A DNA stretch of 32,733 bases, taken from positions 1 through 32,733 of the forward strand of contig JAOPXK010000013.1 of assembly GCA_025965195.1 (NCBI GenBank), given 5' to 3'. The notes under the pieces were generated by a model, which worked only from the letters and a program-made list of their open reading frames with translations, did no database searches and was not told the origin of the DNA. This DNA comes from Marmoricola sp. (lineage in GTDB: Bacteria; Actinomycetota; Actinomycetes; Propionibacteriales; Nocardioidaceae). Shown here one piece after another: positions 21,780 through 30,102 of this stretch (position 1 is its first letter; each line of letters starts with the position of its first letter). Made by a program: the position numbers and the translations under genes.

Positions 21780-23867
21780 TCAGGCCTGCGGGACCTTCTC
21801 CAGGTCCTTGAGCCAGACCACGGCGGTCGCATCGGACGGCATCCGCCAGTCCCCGCGGGGGCTCAAGGAACCGCCGGCAGAGACCTTGGGACCGTTGGGG
21901 ATCGCCGATCGCTTGAACTGGCTGAACGCGAAGAACCTGTTGATGAAGACCTCGAGCCAGGTGCGGATCTCGGCCAGGTCGTACGACGTACGCCGCGCCT
22001 CGGGGTAGCCCGGCGGCCACTGGCCCGCCGAGGCGTCGCTCCACGCATGGTGGGCGAGGAACGCGATCTTGCTTGGCCGGAAGCCATAGCGGAGCACGTG
22101 GAAGAGGGTGAAGTCCTGCAGCGCGTAGGGCCCGATCGACGCCTCCGTGCTCTGTGGCGTCTCGCCATCCCTGGTCGGGATCAGCTCGGGCGTGATCTCC
22201 TGGTCGACGATCTCGGACAGTACGTCGTCGACCGACGCATCGAACTGCTCCGAGGTGACGACCCAGCGGATCAGGTGCTGGATGAGCGTCTTCGGGACGC
22301 CGGAGTTCACCGTGTAGTGCGACATCTGGTCGCCGACACCGTAGGTGCACCAGCCGAGCGCGAGCTCCGAGAGGTCGCCGGTGCCGAGCACGATGCCACC
22401 GCGGTGGTTGGCGATCCGGAAGAGGTAGTCGGTGCGCAGCCCGGCCTGGACGTTCTCGAAGGTGATGTCGTAGACATCCTTGCCGGCCGCGAACGGGTGG
22501 TCGAGGTCGGCGAGCATCTGCTGGGCTGCCGGCCGGATGTCGAGCTCCTCGAAGCTGACCCCGAGTGCCTTGGACAGGCTGGTGGCGTTGGCCTTCGTCG
22601 TCTCGCCGGTCGCGAAGCCGGGCATCGTGTAGGCGAGGATGTCGGTCCGCGGCCGGCCGAGCCTGTCCATCGCCTTGGCCGCAACGATCAGCGCATGCGT
22701 CGAGTCGAGCCCACCGGAGACGCCGATCACGACCTTGGGTTGGGTCGCCGAGTCCCGCCCGATCGAGCGGAGCCGTTGCTCGAGCCCGGAGACCTGGATG
22801 TTGTAGGCCTCGTAGCAGTCCAGCGCGAGTCGCTCGGCGTCGTCCGGCACGAACGGGAACCGGTCGACCTTGCGACGCAGCCCGATGTCACCGGTCGGTG
22901 CGTCGAGCGCGAACTCGACCGTGCGGAACTCCCGGCCGGCATGTGCCCGCCGGTTGTCGTCGAAGGTGCCCTGGCGCAGCCGGTCCTGACGGATCCGGTC
23001 GAGGTCGACATCGGCGACCGAGCGTCGCGGACCGTCGGGGAACCGCTCGGACTCGGCCAGCAGGCTGCCGCACTCGTAGATCATCGTCTGGCCGTCCCAC
23101 GACAAGTCGGTGGTCGACTCTCCCTGGCCGGCCGCCGCATAGAGGTACGCCGCGACACAGCGCACGCTCGCGGACCGGACGAGCAGCCGCCGGTCCTCCG
23201 CCCGGGACACCGTGATCGGGCTGCCCGACAGGTTCGCCAGCACGGTCGCCCCGGCCAGCGCGGCCTCGCTGCTCGGCGGGATCGGCACCCACATGTCCTC
23301 GCAGACCTCGACATGGAGCCGCAGGTCGGGCAGGTCGCGCGCGGCGAAGATCAGGTCGGGTCCGAACGGCACCTCGACCCGGTGGTCGAGCCGGCCCCGG
23401 TGGTCGAGCTTGTCGAGACCAAGACCGATCGTCTGGCCCCGCTGGTCGTCACCCGGAGCGAAGTGACGGCGTTCGTAGAACTCCCGGTAGTTCGGCAGGT
23501 AGGACTTCGGTGAGACCCCGAGGACGACACCGCCCTGGATGACCACCGCACAGTTGTAGAGCCGGTTGCCCTTGCGCAACGGGGCTCCGACCACCAGCAC
23601 CGGCCGCAACGACGTACTCGACTCCACGATCGCGTCGACCGCTTCGAGAACCGCATCGAGCAGCGCGTCCTGCAAGAGCAGGTCGTCGATCGCATAACCA
23701 CTCAGCGCGAGCTCGGGGAAGACCGCCACCGCGACGCCTTCGTCGTGGCAGGCGCGTGCCTCGGCGATCACGGTCGCGGCGTTCGTCGCCGGGTCCGCGA
23801 TCGCGACCGGGATCGTGCACGCGGCCACGCGTGCGAACCCGTGGGCATAAGCGGAGGTGAAGTCCAC
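21780..23867 (-). CDS. nadE: Glutamine-dependent NAD+ synthetase
   Basis: 695 residues, matching the two-domain actinobacterial form (679 in M. tuberculosis). The N-terminal nitrilase-type glutaminase domain has the triad Glu52 (FPELALSGY), Lys121 (SPKSYLPNY) and Cys189 (EVCEDMW). The C-terminal synthetase domain has the ATP-pyrophosphatase P-loop SGGLDST (384-390) and the [16 protein letters not shown] segment. It converts deamido-NAD to NAD with ATP, taking ammonia from glutamine through an internal tunnel. Start is GTG at 23867; the first conserved segment ([14 protein letters not shown]) begins about ten residues in. The gene is alone, facing away from the VOC gene. An 11-bp palindrome lies eight bases upstream of the start. 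Confidence 0.96.
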   Translation of the reverse strand: MDFTSAYAHGFARVAACTIPVAIADPATNAATVIAEARACHDEGVAVAVFPELALSGYAIDDLLLQDALLDAVLEAVDAIVESSTSLRPVLVVGAPLRKGNRLYNCAVVIQGGVVLGVSPKSYLPNYREFYERRHFAPGDDQRGQTIGLGLDKLDHRGRLDHRVEVPFGPDLIFAARDLPDLRLHVEVCEDMWVPIPPSSEAALAGATVLANLSGSPITVSRAEDRRLLVRSASVRCVAAYLYAAAGQGESTTDLSWDGQTMIYECGSLLAESERFPDGPRRSVADVDLDRIRQDRLRQGTFDDNRRAHAGREFRTVEFALDAPTGDIGLRRKVDRFPFVPDDAERLALDCYEAYNIQVSGLEQRLRSIGRDSATQPKVVIGVSGGLDSTHALIVAAKAMDRLGRPRTDILAYTMPGFATGETTKANATSLSKALGVSFEELDIRPAAQQMLADLDHPFAAGKDVYDITFENVQAGLRTDYLFRIANHRGGIVLGTGDLSELALGWCTYGVGDQMSHYTVNSGVPKTLIQHLIRWVVTSEQFDASVDDVLSEIVDQEITPELIPTRDGETPQSTEASIGPYALQDFTLFHVLRYGFRPSKIAFLAHHAWSDASAGQWPPGYPEARRTSYDLAEIRTWLEVFINRFFAFSQFKRSAIPNGPKVSAGGSLSPRGDWRMPSDATAVVWLKDLEKVPQA

Positions 23868-23874
23868 CGGTCAA

Positions 23875-23885
23875 GTCTGTCAGAC
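23875..23885. promoter_or_regulatory. Palindrome GTCTGTCAGAC just upstream of nadE
   Basis: Five-base arms around a single T, eight bases before the nadE GTG. Its position would overlap a transcription start or a leader; it could be a small operator or chance. Confidence 0.25.
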
Positions 23886-23980
23886 AAGGCCGGTCGAGCA
23901 CGCACGACCGGTTGATCGAGCACGGTCGAGATCCCACCGATGAGTTCCGGCGTCTGGGAGCGTCATAACCGGTACAACGT

Positions 23981-24030
23981 CATCACCGGACATCCCCAGA
24001 CATCACCGGACCTCACCAGACCTGAACAGA
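23981..24030 (+). repeat. Five 10-bp tandem repeats upstream of the VOC gene
   Basis: Units CATCACCGGA, CATCCCCAGA, CATCACCGGA, CCTCACCAGA and CCTGAACAGA run head to tail from 23981 to 24030. They share C-x-T-x-x-C-x-x-G/A-GA spacing with decay to the right. The array ends 21 bp before the ATG at 24052, so it lies in the promoter or 5' leader. Confidence 0.7.
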
Positions 24031-24051
24031 CGCAAAGACGAAGGAGCAGTA

Positions 24052-24537
24052 ATGACCAGCATCAGCCCCTGCCTGTGGTTCGACGACAATCTCGAGGAGG
24101 CGATCGCGTTCTACACGTCGGTCTTCCCGAACTCCTCGACCGGCAACATCCAGCGCTACGCCGACGCCGGTCCGGGCGAGCCCGGCAAGGTGATGGCGGC
24201 CGACTGGACCCTCGACGGACTGGGCTTTCGCGGGATCAACGGCGGACCGGTCCATGCGACCTTCACCGAGGCGATCTCGCTCTCCGTCGCGTGCAAGGAC
24301 CAGGCCGAGGTCGACCACTACTGGGACGCGCTCGTCGAGGGTGGCGAGCCGGGTCCGTGTGGCTGGCTCAAGGACCAGTACGGCCTGTCCTGGCAGATCG
24401 TCCCGGACGAGCTCGGTGAATGCCTCGGCGATCCCGACCCGGCTCGCGCCAGCGCCGCGCTGAACGCCATGCTGGGCATGCAGAAGATTGTGGTCGCGGA
24501 CCTGCGAAAGGCAGCCGACGCTGCAGACAAGGCCTGA
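24052..24537 (+). CDS. VOC-family protein (PhnB / 3-demethylubiquinone methyltransferase-like domain)
   Basis: 161 residues with AAGGAG before the ATG. SPCLWFDDNLEEAIAFYTSVFP at the start, GLGFRGINGGP in the middle and DQYGLSWQIVPDELGE near 110-125 are typical of the PhnB-like glyoxalase fold often annotated as 3-demethylubiquinone-9 3-methyltransferase-like. It forms a dimer of beta-alpha-beta units around a small ligand; true activity is seldom known for such proteins. A C-terminal helix (MLGMQKIVVADLRKAADAA) is also usual. The GNAT gene follows 21 bp later on the same strand, so both may share a transcript. Control may involve the five decamer repeats in front. Confidence 0.85.
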   Translation: MTSISPCLWFDDNLEEAIAFYTSVFPNSSTGNIQRYADAGPGEPGKVMAADWTLDGLGFRGINGGPVHATFTEAISLSVACKDQAEVDHYWDALVEGGEPGPCGWLKDQYGLSWQIVPDELGECLGDPDPARASAALNAMLGMQKIVVADLRKAADAADKA

Positions 24538-24558
24538 CCGGACTGCTTCCATGGACAG

Positions 24559-25131
24559 ATGAGCGACATCGAAGTCCCGACGCTGGTCACGTCGCGGCTG
24601 CTGCTCCGGCAGTGGCACGAGGCCGACCTCGCGCCGTACACCGTGATCTGCGGTGACCCGGTCGTGATGGAGTACTTCCTCGCGACCAGCACGCCCGATG
24701 AGTCCGCCGCGATGGTTGAGCGACAGCGCGCCCTGCTCGAGGCAGGCGAGCCCGGGCTCTACGCCGTGCAGGTGCGCGAGGACCACGGGTTCATCGGCTT
24801 CATCGGGCTGGCCACGCCCGGCTTCGAGGCCCCGTTCACACCATGCGTGGAGGTCGGCTGGCGCCTTGCCCGGCACGCGTGGGGCCACGGCTATGCGACC
24901 GAGGGCGCACGGGTCGCCCTCGGCCATGCCTTCGACATCCTGCACCTGCCCGAGGTCGTCTCCTTCACCTCCCAGATCAACCTTCGATCGCAGCAGGTGA
25001 TGCAGCGGATCGGCATGCACACCGATGCGATCGACGACTTCGAACACCCGGAGATCCCGGAGGACCATCCGCTTCGGCCGCACGTCCTCTACCGGCTGAC
25101 GGCCGCGGAGTGGCACGCGCAAACCGACTGA
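24559..25131 (+). CDS. GNAT-family N-acetyltransferase (RimJ/RimL type)
   Basis: 190 residues. It begins with the RimJ/L-type strand LVTSRLLLRQWHEADLAPY, has the central IGFIGL and EVGWRLARHAWGHGYATEGARVAL (the acetyl-CoA-binding Q/RxxGxG/A signature appears as R-x-x-W-G-H-G-Y-A), and ends with INLRSQQVMQRIGM. It would transfer an acetyl group from acetyl-CoA to an amine: a protein N-terminus or a small molecule. The start ATG at 24559 follows the VOC stop closely; only a weak ribosome site is seen. Substrate unknown. Confidence 0.88.
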   Translation: MSDIEVPTLVTSRLLLRQWHEADLAPYTVICGDPVVMEYFLATSTPDESAAMVERQRALLEAGEPGLYAVQVREDHGFIGFIGLATPGFEAPFTPCVEVGWRLARHAWGHGYATEGARVALGHAFDILHLPEVVSFTSQINLRSQQVMQRIGMHTDAIDDFEHPEIPEDHPLRPHVLYRLTAAEWHAQTD

Positions 25132-25203
25132 CCCAGCCGGTGGTGGCGTCACACTTCCGTCATCTCGGTCCCGTTGTTCGAGGGCCACAACAGGAGCAGG
25201 CTC

Positions 25204-25917
25204 GTGGCCATGAGCCATGACTTCACTGGCCTGCGGGCCATGTTCATCAACTGCACGCTCAAGCGGTCACCCGACCTCTCCCACACCGACGGTCTCGTCG
25301 AGGCCAGCGCAGCAGTGATGAGGAAGCACGGCGTCGAGGTGGAGGTCCTTCGGGCCGCCGACCAGGACATCGCCACCGGTGTCTACCTCGACATGACCGA
25401 GCACGGCGCCGCGAGCGATGACTGGCCGGCGATCTACGAGCGCGTGATGGCCAGCGACATCCTGGTGCTCGCCGGTCCGATCTGGCTGGGAGACAACAGC
25501 AGCGTGACCAAGCGGGTGATCGAGCGGCTGTACGGCGGCTCGAGTGAGCTCAACGCGGAAGGTCAGTACGCCTACTACGGGCGGGTCGGCGGCTGTCTGA
25601 TCACCGGCAACGAGGACGGCATCAAGCACTGTGCGATGAACATCCTCTACTCGCTCCAGCACATCGGCTACACGATCCCCCCACAGGCCGACGCCGGCTG
25701 GATCGGCGAGGCCGGGCCCGGCCCGTCGTACCTCGACCCGGGCAGCGGCGGTCCGGAGAACGACTTCACCAACCGCAACACCACCTTCATGACCTGGAAC
25801 CTGATGCACACCGCAGCGTTGCTGAAGAAGGCCGGCGGCATCCCGGCGTACGGCAACCAGCGCAGCGAGTGGGACGCCGGCTCGCGGTTCGACTACGAGA
25901 ACCCGGAATACCGCTAG
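25204..25917 (+). CDS. Flavodoxin-like NADPH-dependent FMN reductase family protein
   Basis: 237 residues from GTG at 25204, which sits seven bases after AGGAG; ATG at 25210 is two codons later and also possible. The fold is flavodoxin-like: a first strand and phosphate loop (AMFINCTLKRSPDLSHTD), a second region LVLAGPIWLGDNSSVTKRVIERLYG that would hold the FMN ring, and CLITGNEDGIKHCAMNILYSLQHIGY. It likely binds FMN and transfers electrons from NAD(P)H to a quinone, nitro compound or flavin. It is longer than short NADPH-dependent FMN reductases (about 180) through a C-terminal extension rich in aromatic residues. No obvious partner gene. Confidence 0.85.
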   Translation: MAMSHDFTGLRAMFINCTLKRSPDLSHTDGLVEASAAVMRKHGVEVEVLRAADQDIATGVYLDMTEHGAASDDWPAIYERVMASDILVLAGPIWLGDNSSVTKRVIERLYGGSSELNAEGQYAYYGRVGGCLITGNEDGIKHCAMNILYSLQHIGYTIPPQADAGWIGEAGPGPSYLDPGSGGPENDFTNRNTTFMTWNLMHTAALLKKAGGIPAYGNQRSEWDAGSRFDYENPEYR

Positions 25918-26034
25918 CTCTCGGGCGTGATGAGCGACACAGGTGCTGTGCGCCTCGCGCGGGTCTAGCGTGGTGCGTGGTCCGGGGACTCCCAGTCGGG
26001 GAGCCTCGAGAACGCGTACCGGAGGAGCTCGAGC

Positions 26035-26907
26035 ATGAGCGACCAGAACAGCCCCGAAGAGACGGCGCCCTATGGGTCAGGGCCAGCTGCGGCCGATCCG
26101 GCGTCGGCACCGGTCAAGCGGATCCGCACCCATCACCTGCGCGAGATGAAGGAGCGCGGCGAGAGGTTCGCCATGTTGACGGCGTACGACATGTACACCG
26201 CGCAGACCTTCGACGAGGCCGGCATCGAGGTGCTGCTCGTCGGCGACAGTGCGAGCAACAACGTCTTCGGCAACGAGACCTCACTGCCGGTCACGGTGGA
26301 CGAGCTGCTTCCGCTGACCCGCGCGGTGACCCGTTCGGTGAAACGTGCCCTGGTCATCGCCGACCTGCCCTTCGGCTCCTACCAGGCCTCGCCCGAGCAG
26401 GCGTTCCACACAGCCGTCCGGTTCATGAAGGAAGCGAACGCGCACTGCGTCAAGCTCGAGGGCGGCATCGAGATGGTGCCCCAGATCGAGCTGCTGACCC
26501 GCGGTGGGATCCCCGTGATGGCCCACATCGGCTTCACCCCGCAGAGTGAGCACAACCTCGGCGGTTACCGGGTGCAGGGCCGTGGCGACGCCGCAACCCG
26601 GATCATCGATGACGCCAAGGCGGTCGAGGCGGCCGGAGCGTTCGCAGTCGTGATGGAGATGGTGCCCGGCGACATCGCCGCCCAGATCACCAAGGAGCTG
26701 CACATCCCCACCATCGGCATCGGCGCGGGCAACCACTGCGACGGCCAGGTCCTCGTGTGGCAGGACGCGTTCGGGCTGCGCAACGCCAAGATGGCCAGGT
26801 TCGTCAAGCAGTACGCCGACGTGCACGGCGTTCTTCTCGAAGCGGCGAAGGCCTACCGCGACGACGTGCACAGCGGCGTCTTCCCCGGACCCGAGCACAC
26901 CTTCTGA
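26035..26907 (+). CDS. panB: 3-methyl-2-oxobutanoate hydroxymethyltransferase
   Basis: 290 residues with a strong GGAGGAG ribosome site. PanB marks: [28 protein letters not shown] with the Mg-binding Asp, [17 protein letters not shown], the VKLEGG segment, [13 protein letters not shown] and the late [18 protein letters not shown]. The enzyme uses methylene-tetrahydrofolate to add a hydroxymethyl group to 2-oxoisovalerate, giving ketopantoate, the first committed step to pantothenate and CoA. The first 27 or so residues (Glu/Ala/Pro-rich) are a non-conserved extension. A TAGCGT box at 25967-25972 could be its -10, leaving a leader of about 60 nt. panC and panD are not in the window. Confidence 0.95.
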   Translation: MSDQNSPEETAPYGSGPAAADPASAPVKRIRTHHLREMKERGERFAMLTAYDMYTAQTFDEAGIEVLLVGDSASNNVFGNETSLPVTVDELLPLTRAVTRSVKRALVIADLPFGSYQASPEQAFHTAVRFMKEANAHCVKLEGGIEMVPQIELLTRGGIPVMAHIGFTPQSEHNLGGYRVQGRGDAATRIIDDAKAVEAAGAFAVVMEMVPGDIAAQITKELHIPTIGIGAGNHCDGQVLVWQDAFGLRNAKMARFVKQYADVHGVLLEAAKAYRDDVHSGVFPGPEHTF

Positions 26908-26913
26908 ATCCGG

Positions 26914-27138
26914 TCAGGCGCCCCACCCGTAGTGGTTGGTGCCGATCAGGATCGTGGTCAGCCAGACCGCGAACCCGAGGAAGGGCAGGAAGAACACCCG
27001 GACCGGGTGCGCGACGAACCACCGGCAGCCGGTGACGAACAGGACCAGCCAGAACGCCACGAGAAGCAGGGTCGCCACCAGCGGCGGGATGTTGGCGATG
27101 GCAAGGATGAGGAACAGCACGGCGGCCATCCCGGACAT
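26914..27138 (-). CDS. Small two- to three-helix membrane protein
   Basis: 74 residues from ATG at 27138. Hydrophobic helices span about 3-20 (AAVLFLILAIANIPP), 21-38 (LVATLLLVAFWLVLFVTGC) and 46-66 (VRVFFLPFLGFAVWLTTILIG). No known domain. The stop lies six bases from the panB stop on the other strand. The same frame stays open upstream to an in-frame TGA at 27190-27192, which is the stop of the next small gene; the intervening 17 codons (VEPLLPDLTKSGSFIG) read plausibly as protein but have no ATG/GTG/TTG. Confidence 0.65.
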   Translation of the reverse strand: MSGMAAVLFLILAIANIPPLVATLLLVAFWLVLFVTGCRWFVAHPVRVFFLPFLGFAVWLTTILIGTNHYGWGA

Positions 27139-27189
27139 CCCGATGAAGGATCCCGACTTGGTGAGGTCGGGCAGCAGGGGTTCGACGGC

Positions 27190-27390
27190 TCAGTCCTCGA
27201 GGTGTTCGTCGTTGACCGGATCGTCCTTGAAGCGTGGGTCGTTGTCCCAGGCCTCGTTGCGTTCCTTGACCTTCTCGAGCGCGCGCTCCGCATCGGCCTC
27301 CGTTGGATAGGGGCCGAGCCGATGGGAGTTGTGACAGCCATCGGGAAGCTCGACCCGGTGGTGGTCGAGGCAGTACCAGAACTTCGTCAT
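27190..27390 (-). CDS. Small soluble hypothetical protein (66 aa)
   Basis: Starting at ATG 27390 gives 66 residues: [15 protein letters not shown], then [36 protein letters not shown] and an acidic end. A Cys/His pair near each end of the first 20 residues (WYCLDHH, DGCHNSH) could bind a metal, and the rest is a helix similar in style to SPOR-like or ribosome-associated small proteins in actinobacteria. I recall relatives beside map genes in this group but no function. The longer frame to 27627 overlaps map and is not coding in character. Its ATG and an alternative map ATG at 27389 share the same CATG. Confidence 0.7.
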   Translation of the reverse strand: MTKFWYCLDHHRVELPDGCHNSHRLGPYPTEADAERALEKVKERNEAWDNDPRFKDDPVNDEHLED

Positions 27391-27401
27391 GACCCCTGAA
27401 A

Positions 27402-27407
27402 CTACAC
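27402..27407 (+). promoter_or_regulatory. Candidate -10 TACACT of map
   Basis: TACACT ends eight bases before GTG at 27416, with no Shine-Dalgarno; this favours GTG as a leaderless start over the ATG at 27389. Confidence 0.45.
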
Positions 27408-27415
27408 TCGCTCCC

Positions 27416-28264
27416 GTGACTCCAGTAGCCCCCGGAACCATCTCGCCCCCCCGGCCCGTCCCCGCGCACATCCCCCGTCCCGAGTACGTCGGAAAGCCCG
27501 GACCCGCTCCGTTCACCGGATCAGAGGTCAAGGATGCCGAGACGATCGAGAAGATGCGGATCGCCTGCCGGATCGCCGCGGACGCCCGCGACCTGGTCGG
27601 CAGCCACGTCGCTCCCGGAATCACCACCGACGAGCTCGACCGGATCGGCCACGAGTACCTCTGCGACCACGACTCCTACCCGTCCACCCTTGGCTACAAG
27701 GGCTTTCCGAAGTCACTGTGCTCCTCGGTCAACGAAGTGATCTGCCACGGCATCCCCGACAGCACCATCATCGAGGACGGCGACATCGTGAACATCGACA
27801 TCACCGCGTTCATCGATGGCGTACACGGCGACACCAACGCGACCTTCCTGACCCCGGGCGTCTCCGAGGAGACCCGACTGCTCGTCGAGCGCACCCACGA
27901 GGCGCTGCAGCGGGCGATCAAGGCGGTCAAGCCCGGTCGTCAGATCAACGTGATCGGACGGGTCATCGAGTCCTACGCGAAGCGGTTCAGCTACGGAGTG
28001 GTCCGCGAGTTCACCGGCCACGGAGTCGGTCAGTCCTTCCACTCCGGACTGGTGATCCCGCACTTCGACGACGACTACTACAGCACCATCATCGAGACCG
28101 GGATGACCTTCACCATCGAGCCGATGCTCAACCTGGGCACGCACGAGTGGGACATGTGGCCGGACAGCTGGACGGTCGTCACGAAGGACCGCAAGATGTC
28201 CGCGCAGTTCGAGCACACGCTGCTCGTCACCGAGACCGGTGCCGAGATCCTGACTCTCCCGTGA
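27416..28264 (+). CDS. map: Type I methionine aminopeptidase
   Basis: 282 residues from GTG at 27416 (291 from ATG 27389). An N-terminal extension ([19 protein letters not shown]) matches mycobacterial MapB, whose linker recruits the enzyme to ribosomes. The pita-bread catalytic domain shows all five metal ligands in order: Asp in VNIDITAF, Asp in VHGDTNATF, His in [11 protein letters not shown], Glu in FTIEPML and Glu in AQFEHTLL. A His in ICHGIPD is the substrate-site histidine. It removes the initiator Met from new proteins. A short GC-rich hairpin about 75 bp later probably ends its transcript. Confidence 0.95.
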   Translation: MTPVAPGTISPPRPVPAHIPRPEYVGKPGPAPFTGSEVKDAETIEKMRIACRIAADARDLVGSHVAPGITTDELDRIGHEYLCDHDSYPSTLGYKGFPKSLCSSVNEVICHGIPDSTIIEDGDIVNIDITAFIDGVHGDTNATFLTPGVSEETRLLVERTHEALQRAIKAVKPGRQINVIGRVIESYAKRFSYGVVREFTGHGVGQSFHSGLVIPHFDDDYYSTIIETGMTFTIEPMLNLGTHEWDMWPDSWTVVTKDRKMSAQFEHTLLVTETGAEILTLP

Positions 28265-28277
28265 CTGTGAGGGAGAG

Positions 28278-28315
28278 GTAACACAAGCGTTACTCGCGAG
28301 GCGTTCCCGCGAAAC
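28278..28315 (+). promoter_or_regulatory. GlnR-like nitrogen-control box
   Basis: Reads GTAAC-n6-GTTAC-n6-GGCGT-n6-GAAAC with exact 6-bp spacers, the layout of the actinomycete GlnR site (gTnAC-n6-GaAAC repeated). Three of four half-sites fit well; the third (28300-28304) is degenerate. It lies about 50 bp before a guanidine riboswitch that leads a nitrogen-acquisition operon. Confidence 0.6.
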
Positions 28316-28339
28316 CGGTTCGACCTGTACTGATCACGA

Positions 28340-28358
28340 CCCGCCGAAAAGAGGCGGG
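28340..28358 (+). terminator. Short GC hairpin before the riboswitch
   Basis: CCCGCC (28340-28345) pairs with GGCGGG (28353-28358) across GAAAAGA. It may terminate the map transcript or sit at the 5' end of the guanidine leader. Confidence 0.4.
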
Positions 28359-28359
28359 G

Positions 28360-28466
28360 CGCCCCTAGGGTTCCGTCTCCGGCAACGGAGGGCCTGGTCC
28401 GAGAGGGGAGGCGGTTGGCACAGCGACGTGACAACCGTTCCACGGCGGGACAAAAGCCCGGGAGGC
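28360..28466 (+). ncRNA. Guanidine-I (ykkC) riboswitch aptamer
   Basis: All conserved blocks of the ykkC/guanidine-I RNA are present in order: CTAGGGTTCCG (28365-28375), a GCAA-capped hairpin (CTCCG/CGGAG), CTGGTCCGAGAG (28394-28405), a variable stem (CGGTTG/CAACCG) and ACGGCGGG-ACAAAAGCCCGGGAG (28442-28464). This aptamer binds guanidinium and turns on downstream genes. The genes after it (permease, two urea-carboxylase-associated proteins, carboxyltransferase) are classic guanidine-I targets, which argues against the ppGpp or PRPP subtypes of the ykkC group. Confidence 0.95.
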
Positions 28467-28512
28467 CGATTGGCCCCGAGCTGCCGTGCGCTTTTCTGGG
28501 CATTCCCATCGG
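28466..28512 (+). promoter_or_regulatory. Possible SD-masking helix of the riboswitch
   Basis: CCGATTGG (28466-28473), directly after the aptamer, can pair with CCCATCGG (28505-28512), seven of eight positions. The right arm includes the first two G of the ribosome site GGAGA (28511-28515) of the permease gene. No terminator T-run is seen, so translational control is likely. Confidence 0.4.
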
Positions 28513-28521
28513 AGACACCAG

Positions 28522-30102
28522 ATGTCCGCAACCACCGAAAGTCTCATTGACCAGGTCAGCACGAAGGACCTCGGCAGCTTCGGCTACACCCAGCAGCTCT
28601 CCCGCCGAGTCGGCAGCTATGCGTCGTTCGCTGCCGGCTTCTCCTTCGTCTCGATCCTGACGACCGTCTTCCAGCTCTTCGGTCTGGGCTTCAGCTTCGG
28701 GGGAACCGCCTTCTTCTGGACCTGGCCCGCGGTGTTCGCCGGCCAGCTGATGGTCGCGCTCTGCTTCGCCGAGCTCGCCGCGCGCTATCCCCTGTCGGGC
28801 GCCATCTACCAGTGGTCGCGCCGACTCGGCGGGTCCGTCGTCGGGTGGTTCGCCGGCTGGACGATGGTGATTGCACAGATCATCACGGTCGCCGCCGCCG
28901 CAATCGCCTTGCAGGTGGTGCTTCCTTCCGTCTGGTCAGGCTTCCAGCTGGTCGGCAGCGACCCGACGCTCTCCTCGAAGTCCGGCGCCACCAACGCCGT
29001 CCTGCTCGGACTGGTGCTGCTCATCGTCACCACGACGCTCAACGCGGTCAGCATCCGGATCACCTCGATCGTCAACTCCGTCGGCGTCACGTGTGAGCTC
29101 ATCGGCGTTGTCCTGCTGGTGATTCTCCTCTTCGGTCACGCCGAGCGCGGGCCGTCCGTCGTACTCCACACCACCAACCTCGACCACACCACCGGGTACG
29201 TCGTACCGCTGCTGATCTCGGCGTTGATGGCCGCCTACGTGCTCGTCGGCTTCGACTCCGCCGGCGAGCTGTCCGAGGAGACGCATCGTCCGCGCGCCAC
29301 CACCCCGCGCACGATCATCCGTGCGGTCGTCGCCTCCGGCCTCGGCGGAGCGTTCCTGATCATCGCCGCGCTGATGGCGGCACCGAGCGTCACCGATGGC
29401 AAGCTCGGGCTCGAAGGCCTCCCCTACGTGCTGACCAGCCAGCTCGGTACGACGACCGGCAAGCTGCTGCTTCTCGATGTCGCGTTCGCCGTGTGCGTCT
29501 GCACGCTCGCGATCCAGACCGCGGCCGCGCGGATGATCTACTCGATGGCTCGCGACAACGTGCTGCCGTTCTCCAAGCAGCTCTCCAAGGTCTCGGCCAC
29601 GACAGGCACTCCGGTCCTGGCAACCGTCGTTCCCGGTGTACTGGCGGCGCTGTGCCTGGCCGTCAACGTCGGCAACGCCGGGCTCTTCCTCGGTCTCGCC
29701 AGCGTCTGCATCATGCTGCTCTACATCGCCTACCTGCTGGTGACGGCGCCGCTGCTCTACCGTCGGCTGACGGGGAACCCGCTCACCGACGGCGTCGACG
29801 AGACCGGCAAGAAGCTCTTCTCGCTGGGCAGGTTCGGCATCGTGGTGAACGTGATCGCGGTGGTCTACGGGATCGCGATGGCGATCAACCTGGCCTGGCC
29901 GCGGCCCGAGGTCTATGACCCGGCCGGTGCGGGCTGGTATCTCCACTACCTGCCGATCCTCACCCTCGTGGTGACGGCAGGCGGCGGGGTCGCGGCGTAC
30001 CTCGTGCAGCGCAAGGCCTACCACCGCAGTCTCGGCGAGGCCGTGCCTGCCATCGCGTTCTCCCTTCCTGGCCTGCGTGGCGTGGTCGAGGAGGAGGCAT
30101 GA
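28522..30102 (+). CDS. APC-superfamily permease, probable guanidine (or related) importer
   Basis: 526 residues from ATG at 28522, six bases after GGAGA. About twelve to thirteen membrane helices; the first repeat has SFAAGFSFVSILTTVFQLFGLGF and GGTAFFWTWPAVFAGQLMVALCFAELAARYPLSGAIYQWSRRLGG, the typical amino acid/choline transporter pattern. ISALMAAYVLVGFDSAGELSEETHRPR is the conserved helix 6-7 loop of this family. As first gene after a guanidine-I riboswitch and before guanidine catabolic genes, uptake of guanidinium or a guanidine derivative is likely; family members otherwise carry amino acids or GABA. Its stop overlaps the next start by 4 bp. Confidence 0.88.
   Translation: MSATTESLIDQVSTKDLGSFGYTQQLSRRVGSYASFAAGFSFVSILTTVFQLFGLGFSFGGTAFFWTWPAVFAGQLMVALCFAELAARYPLSGAIYQWSRRLGGSVVGWFAGWTMVIAQIITVAAAAIALQVVLPSVWSGFQLVGSDPTLSSKSGATNAVLLGLVLLIVTTTLNAVSIRITSIVNSVGVTCELIGVVLLVILLFGHAERGPSVVLHTTNLDHTTGYVVPLLISALMAAYVLVGFDSAGELSEETHRPRATTPRTIIRAVVASGLGGAFLIIAALMAAPSVTDGKLGLEGLPYVLTSQLGTTTGKLLLLDVAFAVCVCTLAIQTAAARMIYSMARDNVLPFSKQLSKVSATTGTPVLATVVPGVLAALCLAVNVGNAGLFLGLASVCIMLLYIAYLLVTAPLLYRRLTGNPLTDGVDETGKKLFSLGRFGIVVNVIAVVYGIAMAINLAWPRPEVYDPAGAGWYLHYLPILTLVVTAGGGVAAYLVQRKAYHRSLGEAVPAIAFSLPGLRGVVEEEA

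Noticed and set aside
23981-24030. Decamer array as a CRISPR
   Set aside because: Units are directly abutting 10-mers without spacers and no cas gene is near.
28360-28466. ykkC subtype 2 (ppGpp or PRPP) riboswitch
   Set aside because: Downstream genes are the urea/guanidine carboxylase set typical of guanidine-I; none of the amino acid or purine biosynthesis genes of the other subtypes is present.
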